Positions 34,740 to 43,912 are shown, counted from the stretch's first letter. The stretch is 63,150 nt of DNA from Pseudanabaena frigida (GCA_003242085.1 QBML01000030.1:1-63150), one strand, 5' to 3'. The notes: generated from the sequence alone by a model not told the origin. Made by a program: numbers and translations.

Positions 34740-35324
34740 CTATTTGGAATTGCCATAATACTTAACGTAGTCATCTTTATAAAGCATGAACTGATGATCG
34801 GCTAGATATACAGAGTTATTCCCTCTACCGAATAATTTTTCGCGGCGATAGATCATTTCTATATCCTCTTCATCTTTCTCAATTTTGAGTTTCTCTATCC
34901 CTTTTTGTAGCCAATGTCTTAGAGGGTAAAGCCAAAAAGGAAGTTTGATGTCAACATCAAGAATACTAATTGTTGTGTCCTTCTCAGGATGAGGTAAATA
35001 CTTGAGATCGGTGCTGACAGATATGAGATGGTGAATACTCGGAATATACCAAGGAGAAGGCTTAACATTATAGTTTTTGAATTGAGCTGGTGGTACATAT
35101 TCACAGGTATAAACTTGTCCCATGCTTATCCCTAAGAGTTTCCATGTCTGGCGAACAGTAATTACTCGGCTATGATGTTCGTGGTGCAGAACTTCATATT
35201 TATCTGTATAGGCACTGTGTAAAAAGATATAGTGTTCACTGTCTAGATATGCGGCTACAGCGATCGCGATCGGTGCATCTAGTTCATAGGTTAATGTGAA
35301 TTTATAATTCATGGATAGTGCCAT
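34740..35324 (-). CDS. Putative SRPBCC/START-like protein next to a Rieske protein
   Basis: 194 residues. The opening TLTYELDAPIAIAVAAYLDSEHYIFLH looks like the first strand and helices of the SRPBCC (START-like) fold. The C-terminal DIEMIYRREKLFGRGNNSVYL resembles tails of Rieske oxygenase-associated proteins, though I recall this only loosely. Histidine-rich YEVLHHEHHSRV lies near residues 46-55 and could bind metal. It sits between the Rieske gene (72 bases upstream) and the polytopic membrane gene (16 bases downstream), all on the minus strand. Function unknown. Confidence 0.6.
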   Translation of the reverse strand: MALSMNYKFTLTYELDAPIAIAVAAYLDSEHYIFLHSAYTDKYEVLHHEHHSRVITVRQTWKLLGISMGQVYTCEYVPPAQFKNYNVKPSPWYIPSIHHLISVSTDLKYLPHPEKDTTISILDVDIKLPFWLYPLRHWLQKGIEKLKIEKDEEDIEMIYRREKLFGRGNNSVYLADHQFMLYKDDYVKYYGNSK

Positions 35325-35396
35325 ACCTGTAAAGATTTAAGAGTTGTGACGATTAGCATGAATCGCTTCTATCACTTTATTTATAATGTTTAGATA

Positions 35397-35795
35397 CTAA
35401 ATCTTTGATTGCCTGCGGACATAAATTTTATCTTCATCGATTTCATATTCAAGTTGATTTAACTTGTATTTTGGAGTTGTTTTAGGCTTAAAGTGTTCGG
35501 TCGGATAGCGTAACTTCTCCCAAATTATTTCGTTGGGATTTTCTATAAAAATTCCTGTAGATAGATCGAAAATATAGCCATGCCAAGGACATTGCAAAGT
35601 ATGAGACTTAGCGCAATACTTGCCCTGACTTAGATACCCACCCATATGCGGACATATGTCTGCAATTACTAAGATTTCATCCGCCCGTTTAATTACAACT
35701 ACCTGTAATTCTTCCCCAAGATCCACAAGATTAATAACTTCAGGTTTAAGTTGATTAATGTAAATTGGCTTAGAGTAAAAATTATTCTTATCCAT
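35397..35795 (-). CDS. Rieske [2Fe-2S] domain protein
   Basis: 132 residues from the ATG at 35795 (open to a TTG at 35837). Both cluster motifs are present: CPHMGGYL (CXH) near residue 45 and CPWHGYIFDLSTG (CX2H) near 65. It is a small soluble ferredoxin-like Rieske protein without a membrane anchor, so it is not the b6f subunit. A Rieske domain next to a possible SRPBCC protein suggests a split Rieske oxygenase or its electron donor, which is inference. First gene of the minus-strand trio. Confidence 0.88.
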   Translation of the reverse strand: MDKNNFYSKPIYINQLKPEVINLVDLGEELQVVVIKRADEILVIADICPHMGGYLSQGKYCAKSHTLQCPWHGYIFDLSTGIFIENPNEIIWEKLRYPTEHFKPKTTPKYKLNQLEYEIDEDKIYVRRQSKI

Positions 35796-36134
35796 TTGCT
35801 TTTTTATTGAAAAGTAGCCAGTTTTTGCTGCCCTCAACTTTACCTCAAACTCTAATAATTGTGTTTGCAGGTGGCGATGAAATTTAAATTTACAGCCTTT
35901 TGCTTGCTAAAGAGATACAAGAAAAGCTTTAAAAGTGTTACTAGGCAACACTTTTAAAGCTTTTCTTTGGTTTTATGGAAGCGCAAAGCGCTGTATACAT
36001 CCAGATAGCGATCTCTCAATTCCTAAATTTAGTTGTAGCGATCGCCATATAAACCGAATATCAGGCAGAAACAAAGACTCTTAAGGCTTGCTATATTATG
36101 GAGAATTAAAGCCATTGTTTAGAGATCAAGTTTT
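35796..36134. other. Intergenic region with hairpin, divergent promoters expected
   Basis: Separates the Rieske gene (minus strand) from the aminopeptidase gene (plus strand). Both promoters must lie here, but no clear match is visible. It contains the hairpin at 35919-35967 and several GCGATCGC sites. Confidence 0.5.
35919..35967. repeat. Hairpin with 21-bp stem between divergent genes
   Basis: Perfect arms AAGAAAAGCTTTAAAAGTGTT (35919-35939) and complement (35947-35967), loop ACTAGGC. Being between two divergent starts, it cannot be a terminator of either, so it is a repeat element. Downstream TTGGTTTTATGG recalls the GGGTTTTATG end of the main family. Confidence 0.7.
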
Positions 36135-38774
36135 ATGACGCGCAAATCTTGGGATAGCTATTTAGAATCAGGACTAGAATTAGGCTTCTGGGATGGAGAG
36201 AGCGATAAATCCAAGAAACACAAGTCTTTTCAATTGCCAGGGGCAAAGCCACATTACAACCCCGATCGCCCAGGGCAAGTCGAGCATATTGCCCTTGATT
36301 TGGTTTTAGATATTCCACAGCAATCGATAGCAGGTACTTGCAAGATTCGCCTCAGACCCGTGCGTGATGGTGTTACCGATTTGACTTTGGATGCTGTAAA
36401 TTTGCGAATTGATTCTGTGGCGATTAGCGATAGGATCGAAGCAAAGCCAAATCCAGACAAAGCTAAAAGTAAGTTTGACTACGATGGCGAGTTTCTAAAG
36501 ATTTATCTGAATGAACCAACTAAAGCAAATGTACCAATTGAAATTGCGATCGCCTATGCTGCGGAACAACCTCAACGGGGAATTTACTTTGTGCAGCCCA
36601 CTGAGCATCAACCCGATAAACCCACGCAAGTTTGGACTCAAGGCGAAGATGAGGACTCTCGCTATTGGTTTCCTTGTTTCGACTATCCTGGACAATTGGC
36701 TACTTCTGAAATACGGATTAAAGTACCCAAAGACTTGAGCGTGATTTCAAATGGCGAACTGATTGAGGTTAAAGAGAATAAAAAAGAGAAGATTTATCAT
36801 TGGTCTCAAAAAGAAGTGCATCCTAGCTATCTGATGACCTTAGCGATCGGTGATTTTATTGAGGTTAAAGACGAATGGAAGGGTAAGCCCGTAACTTATT
36901 ATGTCGATAAGTCTCGCACTGCCGAAGAAGCGATTTTGACGATGGGCAAAACGCCACAAATGATCGAGTTCTTTAGTGAAAAATACGGCTATGACTATGC
37001 TTTTCCTAAATACGCACAGGTTTGCGTCGCTGATTTTATCTTTGGTGGCATGGAAAATACTTCCGCAACTCTTTTAACCGATCGCTGTGTATTAGACAGC
37101 AGAGCCGCACTTGATAATCGCTCTAGCGAAAGCCTTGTTGCCCATGAATTGGCGCATCAATGGTTTGGCGATCTATTAGTGATTAAGCATTGGTCGCACG
37201 CATGGGTTAAAGAAGGCGCAGCAACCTATGCGGAAGTTCTCTGGACAGACCATGAATATGGATCTGAGGAAGCTGCCTATTATCGTCTTGGTGAAGCACG
37301 TAATTATATTTCGGAAGATCGCGATCGCTACCGCCGTCCAATGGTAACTCATGTTTATCGCGAAGCGATCGAGCTATACGATCGCCATATTTACGAAAAG
37401 GGTGGCTGCGTTTACCACATGTTGCGGACTGAGTTAGGCGATGAATTGTTCTGGAAAGCAATCCATCATTTTGTGCGAACCAATGCCCATAAAACAGTTG
37501 AGACAATTGATTTGCTAAGAGCGATCGAAGAATCAACGGGCAAAAATTGCATGTTCCTTTTCGATCAATATGTATTTCGAGGTGGACATCCTGAGTATAA
37601 AGTCGGCTATAGCTGGGATGGGGACAATAATCTGGCTAAGGTTACAGTTTCCCAAACTCAAGATGAACTCTTCGATCTGAAGATTCCCATTGGCTTTGGC
37701 TTTGAAGAAGTATCTGAGACTCAAATATTTACCGTGCGTGTATTTGAGAAAGAACAAGCTTTTTACTTCCCATTGAAAAGTAAGCCTAAATACATTAGCT
37801 TCGATCGCGGTAATAACTATCTCAAACAGGTCACGCTCGACTATGGCATCGCCGAACTCAAAGCTGGCCTACAGTTTGACCTCGATCCCCTAGCTCGTAT
37901 CCAAGCGGCTGAAGCCTTAGCAAAGAAAGGTGGTTTGGAATCTGTAAAAGCTCTTGGCAAAGCACTTTTAGAAGAACCATTCTGGGGTGTGCGCGTCGAG
38001 ATTGCCGACAACCTTGCGTCAATCAAACTCGATCAAGCTTTTGAAGCCTTAGCCAAAGGATTAGAAGATGTGAATGCGAAGGTGAGAACGGCAGTACTCA
38101 ATGGTTTGTCACAAAACAAGGTGCAGAAGAGCTTAGATCTAATCAAACCCTTCATCAAGAAAGGCGATCCTAGCTATGTTGTCGAAGCAACAGCAGCAAG
38201 GCTGACGGGAGATCTTGCCGCAACATTGAGTGCGGAACGCGAACCTTCGAAAGTGGTAAAGTTGTTGCAAACAGTACTTAAGGAACGCGCTGGCTGGAAC
38301 GAAGTAGTGAGATCGGGCGCGATCGCTGGTTTAGCCAAAATCAAAGATTCTGATGAAGCTTTGGAGACTGTCATCAAATATACGGAACCTGATGTACCTC
38401 AACCTTTACGCCTAGCGGCAATTCGCGCCTTGGGTGCGATGGGTAAATCGCAAACCAAACCCAAAACCGAACAAATTCTCAATCGCTTAAAAGTCATCGC
38501 TCAAGAGACTTTTTTCTTGACACAAATGGCTGTAGTCGCTTCTTTGGGACAAGTTGATAATGCGGCAGCGATCGGTGTATTGCGATCGCTGTCTGACTCT
38601 ACTCCCGATGGACGAGTCCGCCGTGCTGCCGATGAAGCAGTTCAGCGCGTACAGAAAGCGATCGGTAAGGACGCAGGCTTGAAACAACTGCGCGAAGAAC
38701 TCGATCAAGTTCGTAAAGACAATCAAGAGCTTAAAAGTCGATTGGAAGCGATCGAGGCAAAGTCTAAATCGTAA
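36135..38774 (+). CDS. pepN: M1 family metallo-aminopeptidase with HEAT-like C-terminal repeats
   Basis: Cytoplasmic zinc aminopeptidase removing N-terminal residues from peptides, 879 residues. The GGMEN exopeptidase motif is near residue 303. The zinc site HELAHQWFGD plus the downstream Glu in WVKEGAATY (HEXXH-X18-E) is complete, and the catalytic Tyr region follows. After about residue 575 the protein changes to alpha-helical repeats (QAAEALAKKGGLESVKALGKAL and similar units of about 35 residues to 840) and ends in a short coiled coil. The HEAT-like tail is seen in cyanobacterial M1 proteins and may serve binding. The symbol is by family. Confidence 0.93.
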   Translation: MTRKSWDSYLESGLELGFWDGESDKSKKHKSFQLPGAKPHYNPDRPGQVEHIALDLVLDIPQQSIAGTCKIRLRPVRDGVTDLTLDAVNLRIDSVAISDRIEAKPNPDKAKSKFDYDGEFLKIYLNEPTKANVPIEIAIAYAAEQPQRGIYFVQPTEHQPDKPTQVWTQGEDEDSRYWFPCFDYPGQLATSEIRIKVPKDLSVISNGELIEVKENKKEKIYHWSQKEVHPSYLMTLAIGDFIEVKDEWKGKPVTYYVDKSRTAEEAILTMGKTPQMIEFFSEKYGYDYAFPKYAQVCVADFIFGGMENTSATLLTDRCVLDSRAALDNRSSESLVAHELAHQWFGDLLVIKHWSHAWVKEGAATYAEVLWTDHEYGSEEAAYYRLGEARNYISEDRDRYRRPMVTHVYREAIELYDRHIYEKGGCVYHMLRTELGDELFWKAIHHFVRTNAHKTVETIDLLRAIEESTGKNCMFLFDQYVFRGGHPEYKVGYSWDGDNNLAKVTVSQTQDELFDLKIPIGFGFEEVSETQIFTVRVFEKEQAFYFPLKSKPKYISFDRGNNYLKQVTLDYGIAELKAGLQFDLDPLARIQAAEALAKKGGLESVKALGKALLEEPFWGVRVEIADNLASIKLDQAFEALAKGLEDVNAKVRTAVLNGLSQNKVQKSLDLIKPFIKKGDPSYVVEATAARLTGDLAATLSAEREPSKVVKLLQTVLKERAGWNEVVRSGAIAGLAKIKDSDEALETVIKYTEPDVPQPLRLAAIRALGAMGKSQTKPKTEQILNRLKVIAQETFFLTQMAVVASLGQVDNAAAIGVLRSLSDSTPDGRVRRAADEAVQRVQKAIGKDAGLKQLREELDQVRKDNQELKSRLEAIEAKSKS

Positions 38775-38780
38775 TTCACC

Positions 38781-38817
38781 AAAAAGAGAGGCTGCACTTT
38801 GTACAGTCTCTCTTTTT
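38781..38817 (+). terminator. Terminator of the aminopeptidase gene
   Basis: 14-bp stem AAAAAGAGAGGCTG with CAGTCTCTCTTTTT (one G-T pair), loop of 9, ending in a T run. It begins 6 bases after the stop. Confidence 0.8.
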
Positions 38818-38847
38818 GATTATTAGATTGTCGATATGCTGAGCTAC

Positions 38848-39480
38848 TTATATGGAAATTTGATTATGGCGATTTTGCCAATAGAATGCGATCGCCAAAT
38901 TAATCCACTTGAAGATGTAATAGAGAGTAGTAAAAACGATAAAAAATAAAATTGTGCCAAAGAAGAAATTAGGATTGGCAAGATTGACGATCGCATCATG
39001 AATAACGCGACGAGGCTGTGAAATTACATCCCAGCTATTTAATCGATTAAATCTTCCCCAATACACACCGATCGCACAGATAAAATTCAAAATTATTTCT
39101 AGACTAACTATATTTTTGATTAGCTTTAGCCCGCTCGCATATTGAATTAACTTAATTGCAGAAAGAACGTAGCATTGAAAGCCTAACAATATGAAAACAG
39201 TATATTGTGGGATCAAAATAAAAATTATGCCATTATCGGAAATCTCCGCCGATCGCGAATCATCAACGAAATGGATGATGTCGGTGATGATATAAGGTGC
39301 ATTCGGCAGAAATAAGATGAAAACTACTAATCCGAGCCACCATATAGGATTGTGAGGTAATCTCTTTGGCGATCGCTTAGCAAATAAAATGAAACTAAGC
39401 ACACATGGAATTATTGCTAAAAATAAATTCCAACCCATCCATCGAAAGTTTGCCAAGAACTGCTCAAATGCTTCTGCCAT
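38848..39480 (-). CDS. DUF1361 membrane protein
   Basis: 210 residues from the ATG at 39480 (MAEAFEQF). An upstream extension to 39648 would overlap the divergent gene and looks non-coding. It has six or so membrane helices with the family's LFLPNAPYIITDIIHF motif near residue 55-70 and the loop GRFNRLNSWD. It belongs to DUF1361, an integral membrane family of unknown role found across bacteria. Confidence 0.88.
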   Translation of the reverse strand: MAEAFEQFLANFRWMGWNLFLAIIPCVLSFILFAKRSPKRLPHNPIWWLGLVVFILFLPNAPYIITDIIHFVDDSRSAEISDNGIIFILIPQYTVFILLGFQCYVLSAIKLIQYASGLKLIKNIVSLEIILNFICAIGVYWGRFNRLNSWDVISQPRRVIHDAIVNLANPNFFFGTILFFIVFTTLYYIFKWINLAIAFYWQNRHNQISI

Positions 39481-39556
39481 TATTTTTGCTCCGTAGTATG
39501 TTGTTAGGTGACTCTTTGCACTAACTATCAAATATTTTTTAAGAAGATTAACTTCT

Positions 39557-40321
39557 ATGATAAATAGTTTCCCAATTTCGCAAGACTGGTTAATTGCACT
39601 CGCGCTCAATACAGTGCTCGGGGCGATCGCTTTGTTGTTACCGCGCAAGGTGTTGACTACCGCAGGTATTTGTCATGCATGGATTTTAGGGATTGTCGTT
39701 TGGGGCTGTTTGGGCTGGCAGGGTTATACAGTAATTTTAAGCTATCTGATCCTTGGTTCGGGGGTAACCCGCATCGGCAAAGATATCAAAGAGGCAAAAG
39801 GCATTGCCGAAAAGCGTGATGGTGCGCGAGGTCCTGAAAATCTCTGGGGTTCTGCGGCAACTGGTGCAGTTTGCGCGATCGGTCAAGCGATCGCCCCTAA
39901 TCCTCTGTGGCTATTAGCTTATGTTGCCAGTCTGAGTACCAAACTCGCAGATACAACTGCTAGCGAAATTGGTAAAGCCTATGGCAAAAGTACATTTTTG
40001 ATTACTACTCTTAAACCAGTTCCCGCAGGTACAGAGGGCGCAGTCAGTTTAGAAGGTACGATCGCTGGTGTAGTCGGTTCTCTGTTGATCTCGGCGATTG
40101 GTTGGTCAGTAGGTTTATTAATCAGTCCTTGGGATTTACTCTGGTGTGCGATCGCTTCCTTTATTGCGACCAATATCGAAAGTTTAATCGGCGCAACTTT
40201 ACAAGAAAAATATGATTGGCTTACCAATGAAATTGTCAATGGAATTAATACAACAATTGGTGCGTTGATTGTGGTTTTAATCTCACAGTTATTACTAATA
40301 ATTAACCTTAAGTTAACTTGA
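39557..40321 (+). CDS. DUF92/TIGR00297 membrane protein, VTE6-like (phytyl-phosphate kinase family)
   Basis: 254-residue integral membrane protein of the DUF92 family. The plant and Synechocystis members (VTE6) phosphorylate phytyl phosphate for tocopherol and chlorophyll phytol recycling. Visible family features: NTVLGAIALLLPRKVLTTAG at the N-terminus, KRDGARGPENLWGSAATGAV, the conserved SLSTKLADTTASEIGKAYGK loop and PAGTEGAVSLEGTIAG. About six helices. That it acts on phytyl phosphate here is inference from the family. Confidence 0.88.
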   Translation: MINSFPISQDWLIALALNTVLGAIALLLPRKVLTTAGICHAWILGIVVWGCLGWQGYTVILSYLILGSGVTRIGKDIKEAKGIAEKRDGARGPENLWGSAATGAVCAIGQAIAPNPLWLLAYVASLSTKLADTTASEIGKAYGKSTFLITTLKPVPAGTEGAVSLEGTIAGVVGSLLISAIGWSVGLLISPWDLLWCAIASFIATNIESLIGATLQEKYDWLTNEIVNGINTTIGALIVVLISQLLLIINLKLT

Positions 40322-40470
40322 ATTTAACCTTATAAAGTAAATCAAAAGCTATAGCTATAAAATTTATAGCTTTGTTAGAGAAGACTACGATTTACAAACA
40401 AAAAAAGTCGATTAACTACTAAAATAAATATCGTATTTTTATGTATGTTTATTTGAAATGGAGTTGACTC

Positions 40471-40839
40471 TTGACTACAATCGATCTGTTTAAAAATGAT
40501 AAGAATTTTGTGATTATTCCCGCGGGGCAGGTAATCTTCGAAAAGGGAGGAGTTGCCGATCGCATGTATGCAATTGTTGAAGGTGAAGTCGAAATATCAA
40601 TCGACGGTAAGTTATTTGATGTCAGTGGTGCTGGTGGAATTGTTGGAGAAATGGCTTTAATCAGCTCATCACCAAGAAGTGCAACAGCGATCGCTAGAAC
40701 TGAGTGCAAACTAGTACCTGTCGATGAAAAACGCTTTACATTTTTGGTGCAGCAAACACCAAACTTTGCGATTAATGTAATGAAGATTATGACCGAGAGG
40801 ATTAGAAAGTTAGATGCTATTGTCCTTCAAAGTCAATAG
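40471..40839 (+). CDS. Cyclic nucleotide-binding domain protein
   Basis: 122 residues consisting of one Crp/Fnr-type effector domain with no DNA-binding part. The phosphate-binding cassette reads GIVGEMALISSSPRSATAIA, including the Glu and Arg that contact cAMP or cGMP. The start is a TTG at 40471, chosen because GGAG at 40460-40463 is 7 bases upstream and no in-frame ATG fits. It would act by binding a partner. It stands alone. Confidence 0.9.
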   Translation: MTTIDLFKNDKNFVIIPAGQVIFEKGGVADRMYAIVEGEVEISIDGKLFDVSGAGGIVGEMALISSSPRSATAIARTECKLVPVDEKRFTFLVQQTPNFAINVMKIMTERIRKLDAIVLQSQ

Positions 40840-40927
40840 TAAATAAAATCTAATAATTGCTTTTTTAAGTGTAAAAAGTATGTTCGGAGATAAGTACTTA
40901 CTTCTACTTTTTGCACTTTACTGAAGT

Positions 40928-41043
40928 ATGGCAATGAAAGATATAGCTAGGACAAATCAAAACCCAAATAAATAGAGGCGGTGCTTTGCACCGCCTCTAT
41001 TTATTTGGGTTTTATGTCCTAAGCAAACCTTGCATTGCTATAG
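40928..41043. mobile_element. MITE-like element, complete copy
   Basis: A perfect 26-bp hairpin (40959-40984 with 40988-41013, loop TTT) of the AAAACCCAAATAAATAG type, bracketed by AGGACAAATC/ATGTCCTA and the right end AAACCTTGCATTGCTATAG. The left end (ATGGCAATGAAAG) is a decayed terminal repeat. The 55-base core is the exact reverse complement of the core at 57158-57212. Confidence 0.8.
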
Positions 41044-41135
41044 AGGGAAAATGAGATAAGGTTTTATTAATTGGGGATTTGCATTAAGCCTGTTAAAGTT
41101 ATTTATAAATTTTTTTAACTAGAACTAGATACTTC

Positions 41136-41927
41136 ATGCAAATAGCAACTTGGAACGTAAACTCGGTTCGTACTAGGATTACGCATGTTTGTGATTGGTT
41201 ACAGGCAAATCCTGAAGTCGATCTGTTGTGTTTGCAAGAAACAAAGGTTGTTGATACCGACTTTCCCCATACCCCATTCACTGAATTGGGCTACCAAACT
41301 TATATTTATGGACAGAAGTCCTATAACGGTGTGGCAATGATTGCGCGATCGCCCTTACAGGATATTCAAACTGGATTTGCCTCAGTATTAGGTGAAATTA
41401 CCGATCCTAGCTTGGACGAGCAAAAACGCCTGATTACAGGTAAATTTGGGGATGTCCAGATTGTGAATATGTATGTGCCCAATGGTTCGGAAGTGGGGAG
41501 TGAAAAATACGAATATAAATTGCGCTGGTTGAAGTTGTTGCGCGAATATTTGCAAGCTTTGCTAGCTAAAAATTCTCATGTGCTAATTTGCGGTGATTTT
41601 AATGTGGCGATCGCTGATATAGATATCTACGATCCGAAGGGGCGGGAAAATAAGGTGATGTCAACGGATATCGAACGTGAAGCTTTGGCAGAAGTCTTGA
41701 ACCTTGGCTTTAAAGATATATTTCGGAAGTTTGAATCTGCTGGGGGGTACTATAGTTGGTGGGATTATCGATCTGGAGGTTTTCAGCGCAATCGCGGTTG
41801 GCGAATTGATTACCATTTCCTTACAGAGGCTCTTTATGAAAGAGCAACTGCCTGTGCGATCGATATTGAGCCCCGAAAACTCACTCAACCTAGCGATCAC
41901 ACTCCTGTAATTGTGACTATTGATTAA
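41136..41927 (+). CDS. xthA: Exodeoxyribonuclease III
   Basis: AP endonuclease and 3'-5' exonuclease of base excision repair, 263 residues. Opening ATWNVNSVRTR (metal-binding Asn), LQETKV (Glu metal ligand), the YNGVAMIARSP strand, CGDFNVA (catalytic Asp, Asn), and the C-terminal GGYYSWWDYRSG...WRIDYHFLT and PSDHTPV (Asp-His pair) are all in place. Single gene on the plus strand. Confidence 0.96.
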   Translation: MQIATWNVNSVRTRITHVCDWLQANPEVDLLCLQETKVVDTDFPHTPFTELGYQTYIYGQKSYNGVAMIARSPLQDIQTGFASVLGEITDPSLDEQKRLITGKFGDVQIVNMYVPNGSEVGSEKYEYKLRWLKLLREYLQALLAKNSHVLICGDFNVAIADIDIYDPKGRENKVMSTDIEREALAEVLNLGFKDIFRKFESAGGYYSWWDYRSGGFQRNRGWRIDYHFLTEALYERATACAIDIEPRKLTQPSDHTPVIVTID

Positions 41928-41970
41928 GTAAAGCTATTTAGGCTTTAATCTAATCCAGATAATTTTTAAA

Positions 41971-42065
41971 TAGCTGGGCGTAATCAAATATAAAACCCAA
42001 AACCTGTGGCGCACGCGCAGCGTGCGCCACAGGTTTTGACTCTGGTTTTTTAATTATGCCCAGCT
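41971..42065. repeat. Hairpin repeat with TAGCTGGGC ends
   Basis: Perfect 18-bp hairpin (41999-42016 with 42020-42037, tip GCGCACGC) inside outer arms TAGCTGGGCGTAAT and ATTATGCCCAGCTA. AAAACCC lies just left of the stem. The outer arms differ from the TATAGCAATGC type, so this is a second end-type; a half copy (ATGCCCAGCTACTT) also follows the hairpin at 1331. Confidence 0.65.
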
Positions 42066-42149
42066 ACTTAACAAGTCTTGCATTGTATGGCTTGTTAAAA
42101 ATTATCTGTAATTCATTACTCTAAATCCAGTGATAAGAGAGCTTTAGCT

Positions 42150-42599
42150 ATGAAATACCGCATCTTTTGCGCGATCGCGCTACTCCTCATATTGCTTTTG
42201 TTTCCCTTGCCAGCATGGGCAGCGAATCCTAGTCAAGTTATCCAACTACAAACTACTAAAAGCTGTCAAGTTTGTGATTTGACAGGAGCTTATTTACCAG
42301 TTAAAAACTTAGACTATACTTACCTTCTTGCATCCGATCTCAGTAAAGCAAATTTGGTAGGAACTAGCATAATTTACTCTAATCTCAGTCGAGCTAATCT
42401 TAGTGGAGCCAACCTGAGTTATGTTAATTTTAAGCACACTAAAATGCTTTTAGCTAATTTTACTAACGCAATTTTTGATAAAACCGACCTCACTGAGGCA
42501 GATCTTTCTAGTGCAACTATATCAGAAGCCCAGTTGGCAAAAGCTAAGCTTTGTAAAACAGTTTTACCAACTGGATTGATATCCAATCGCGATTGTTAG
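42150..42599 (+). CDS. Exported pentapeptide repeat protein
   Basis: 149 residues. An N-terminal signal peptide (FCAIALLLILLLFPLPAWAA, cleavage after AWA near 24) is followed by a cysteine pair CQVCDLTGAYL and then about 15 A(D/N)LXX-type units to residue 135 (LSKANLVGTSIIYSNLSRANLSGANL). Short beta-helix in the periplasm or thylakoid lumen. The lumenal CXXC-pentapeptide layout resembles small cyanobacterial lumenal pentapeptide proteins; role unknown. Confidence 0.88.
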   Translation: MKYRIFCAIALLLILLLFPLPAWAANPSQVIQLQTTKSCQVCDLTGAYLPVKNLDYTYLLASDLSKANLVGTSIIYSNLSRANLSGANLSYVNFKHTKMLLANFTNAIFDKTDLTEADLSSATISEAQLAKAKLCKTVLPTGLISNRDC

Positions 42600-42645
42600 T
42601 AAACAAGATTGTTTTGGTCTCTATAGTAATGTAAGTTTTGCCTAC

Positions 42646-42688
42646 AAATAGACAGAGGCAGCGCTTCAGGCCGCCTCTGTCTATTTGG
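42646..42688. repeat. Decayed hairpin repeat after pentapeptide gene
   Basis: 18-bp stem CAAATAGACAGAGGC with GCCTCTGTCTATTTG (one mismatch). The left flank CTATAGTAATGTAAG and the right end GGGTTT...GTGCAATGAT are eroded versions of the family ends, so this looks like an old copy. Confidence 0.6.
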
Positions 42689-42783
42689 GTTTGAGGGCAA
42701 AGTGCAATGATTCCTGATGTTATGTGGAAGTCTCATTCCCTAACCCCGTCTCCTACGAAAGAAGGGAAGTAAAGCTAGTTTAT

Positions 42784-43815
42784 CTATTTTAGATAGATAG
42801 AATCCGCTGTGCCATCAATTATAAAATCGGCGATTAGCTTTGCTGTAATTGGTGCGAAGAGAATTCCATTGCGATAATGTCCAGTGGCTAAGGTCAAATT
42901 CTCATAATCACTAGCTCCTAGAAGTGGAACTTCATTAGGAGCATGGGGACGAAATCCCCACCATGTCTCGGTAATCGGCATATCAGCGATCGCAGGATAT
43001 ACAGAAATAGCTCTATTTAATAATTGTGCAACTCCTTCGGCAGTGTTTCCCTGTGAGAAGCCATTATCCTCAACTGTTGCTCCAACTACGATCGCTCCAT
43101 CTTGACGCGGCACAATGTAGCAGCTTGGCGCATAAATCACCCGTTGTAATTTGCGATCGCGATCGAATACTGAAAGCATTTGTCCTTTGATGGGCTTAAT
43201 CGGCAATGGTATCAGCGATCGCGTCCATGCACCTGTCGCCAGAATATAGCGATCGCTTAGTAATTTACCTGCACTAGTATCAAGGTGGAGTACACGATTT
43301 TGGTCGCGCACAATTTCATATACCGTTGTACCTTCTAAAATTTTGATTGAGAGCGATCGCGCTGCGGTTAATAGAGCTTGTGTAAGTTTGCGATTATTTA
43401 CTTGTCCGTCTTCAGGTAGCCAGAGAGACCCAACAATCGACTCTCCCAACCCAGATTGACGCTGATGGGATTGTTCGCGGTTGATATATTTGGGATGTTC
43501 GGATATTAATTGGCGATCGCTCTCTTCTAAAACTGGAGCAATCATCCCACAACACCAATAACCACAATCTTGTCCAGACAAGCGCATCAAGTTCGCAATC
43601 CATTGCGGATACATTTCCCGACTGCGGATTCCAAACTCTAATAGATCGCCTTCTAGACGTTCTGCTTCAGGTGCGAGCATTCCTGCCGCCGCCCATGTTG
43701 CACCTTGTCCGCATAGTTCGCGCTCAACCAAAGTGACATCTGCCCCTTTTTGAGAAAGGGCGATCGCGGTTGCTAAGCCGATAATGCCACCACCAATTAC
43801 TAAAACATCAGTCAT
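42784..43815 (-). CDS. thiO: Glycine oxidase ThiO
   Basis: FAD-dependent amine oxidase producing iminoglycine for the thiazole moiety of thiamine, 343 residues. The N-terminal Rossmann motif is VIGGGIIGLATAIALSQKGADVTLVE. ATWAAAGMLAPE, the LATGAWTRSL strand, GQMLSVF and the C-terminal ETWWGFRPHAPNEVPLLGAS plus GHYRNGILFAPITAKLIAD fit ThiO. No TPP riboswitch is visible upstream. Glycine or D-amino-acid oxidase of the same fold is the alternative. Confidence 0.92.
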   Translation of the reverse strand: MTDVLVIGGGIIGLATAIALSQKGADVTLVERELCGQGATWAAAGMLAPEAERLEGDLLEFGIRSREMYPQWIANLMRLSGQDCGYWCCGMIAPVLEESDRQLISEHPKYINREQSHQRQSGLGESIVGSLWLPEDGQVNNRKLTQALLTAARSLSIKILEGTTVYEIVRDQNRVLHLDTSAGKLLSDRYILATGAWTRSLIPLPIKPIKGQMLSVFDRDRKLQRVIYAPSCYIVPRQDGAIVVGATVEDNGFSQGNTAEGVAQLLNRAISVYPAIADMPITETWWGFRPHAPNEVPLLGASDYENLTLATGHYRNGILFAPITAKLIADFIIDGTADSIYLK

Positions 43816-43866
43816 TCTATTTTGCCCAATTCACATTGCCATAGCGCTTTGCGCTAAATTAAAACC

Positions 43867-43912
43867 TAGATTTTTTTAATAGTGGAGCAAAGCTCCACTA
43901 TTAAAAAATCTA
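43867..43912. terminator. Hairpin between thiO and the methyltransferase gene
   Basis: About 21-bp stem (TAGATTTTTTTAATAGTGGAGC against its complement, one-base bulge), loop AAA. It lies 5 bases past the 3' end of the minus-strand methyltransferase gene, so it is likely its terminator. AAAACCTAGA on the left and TATTGGTTTA on the right echo the AAAACC/GGTTT ends. Confidence 0.7.
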
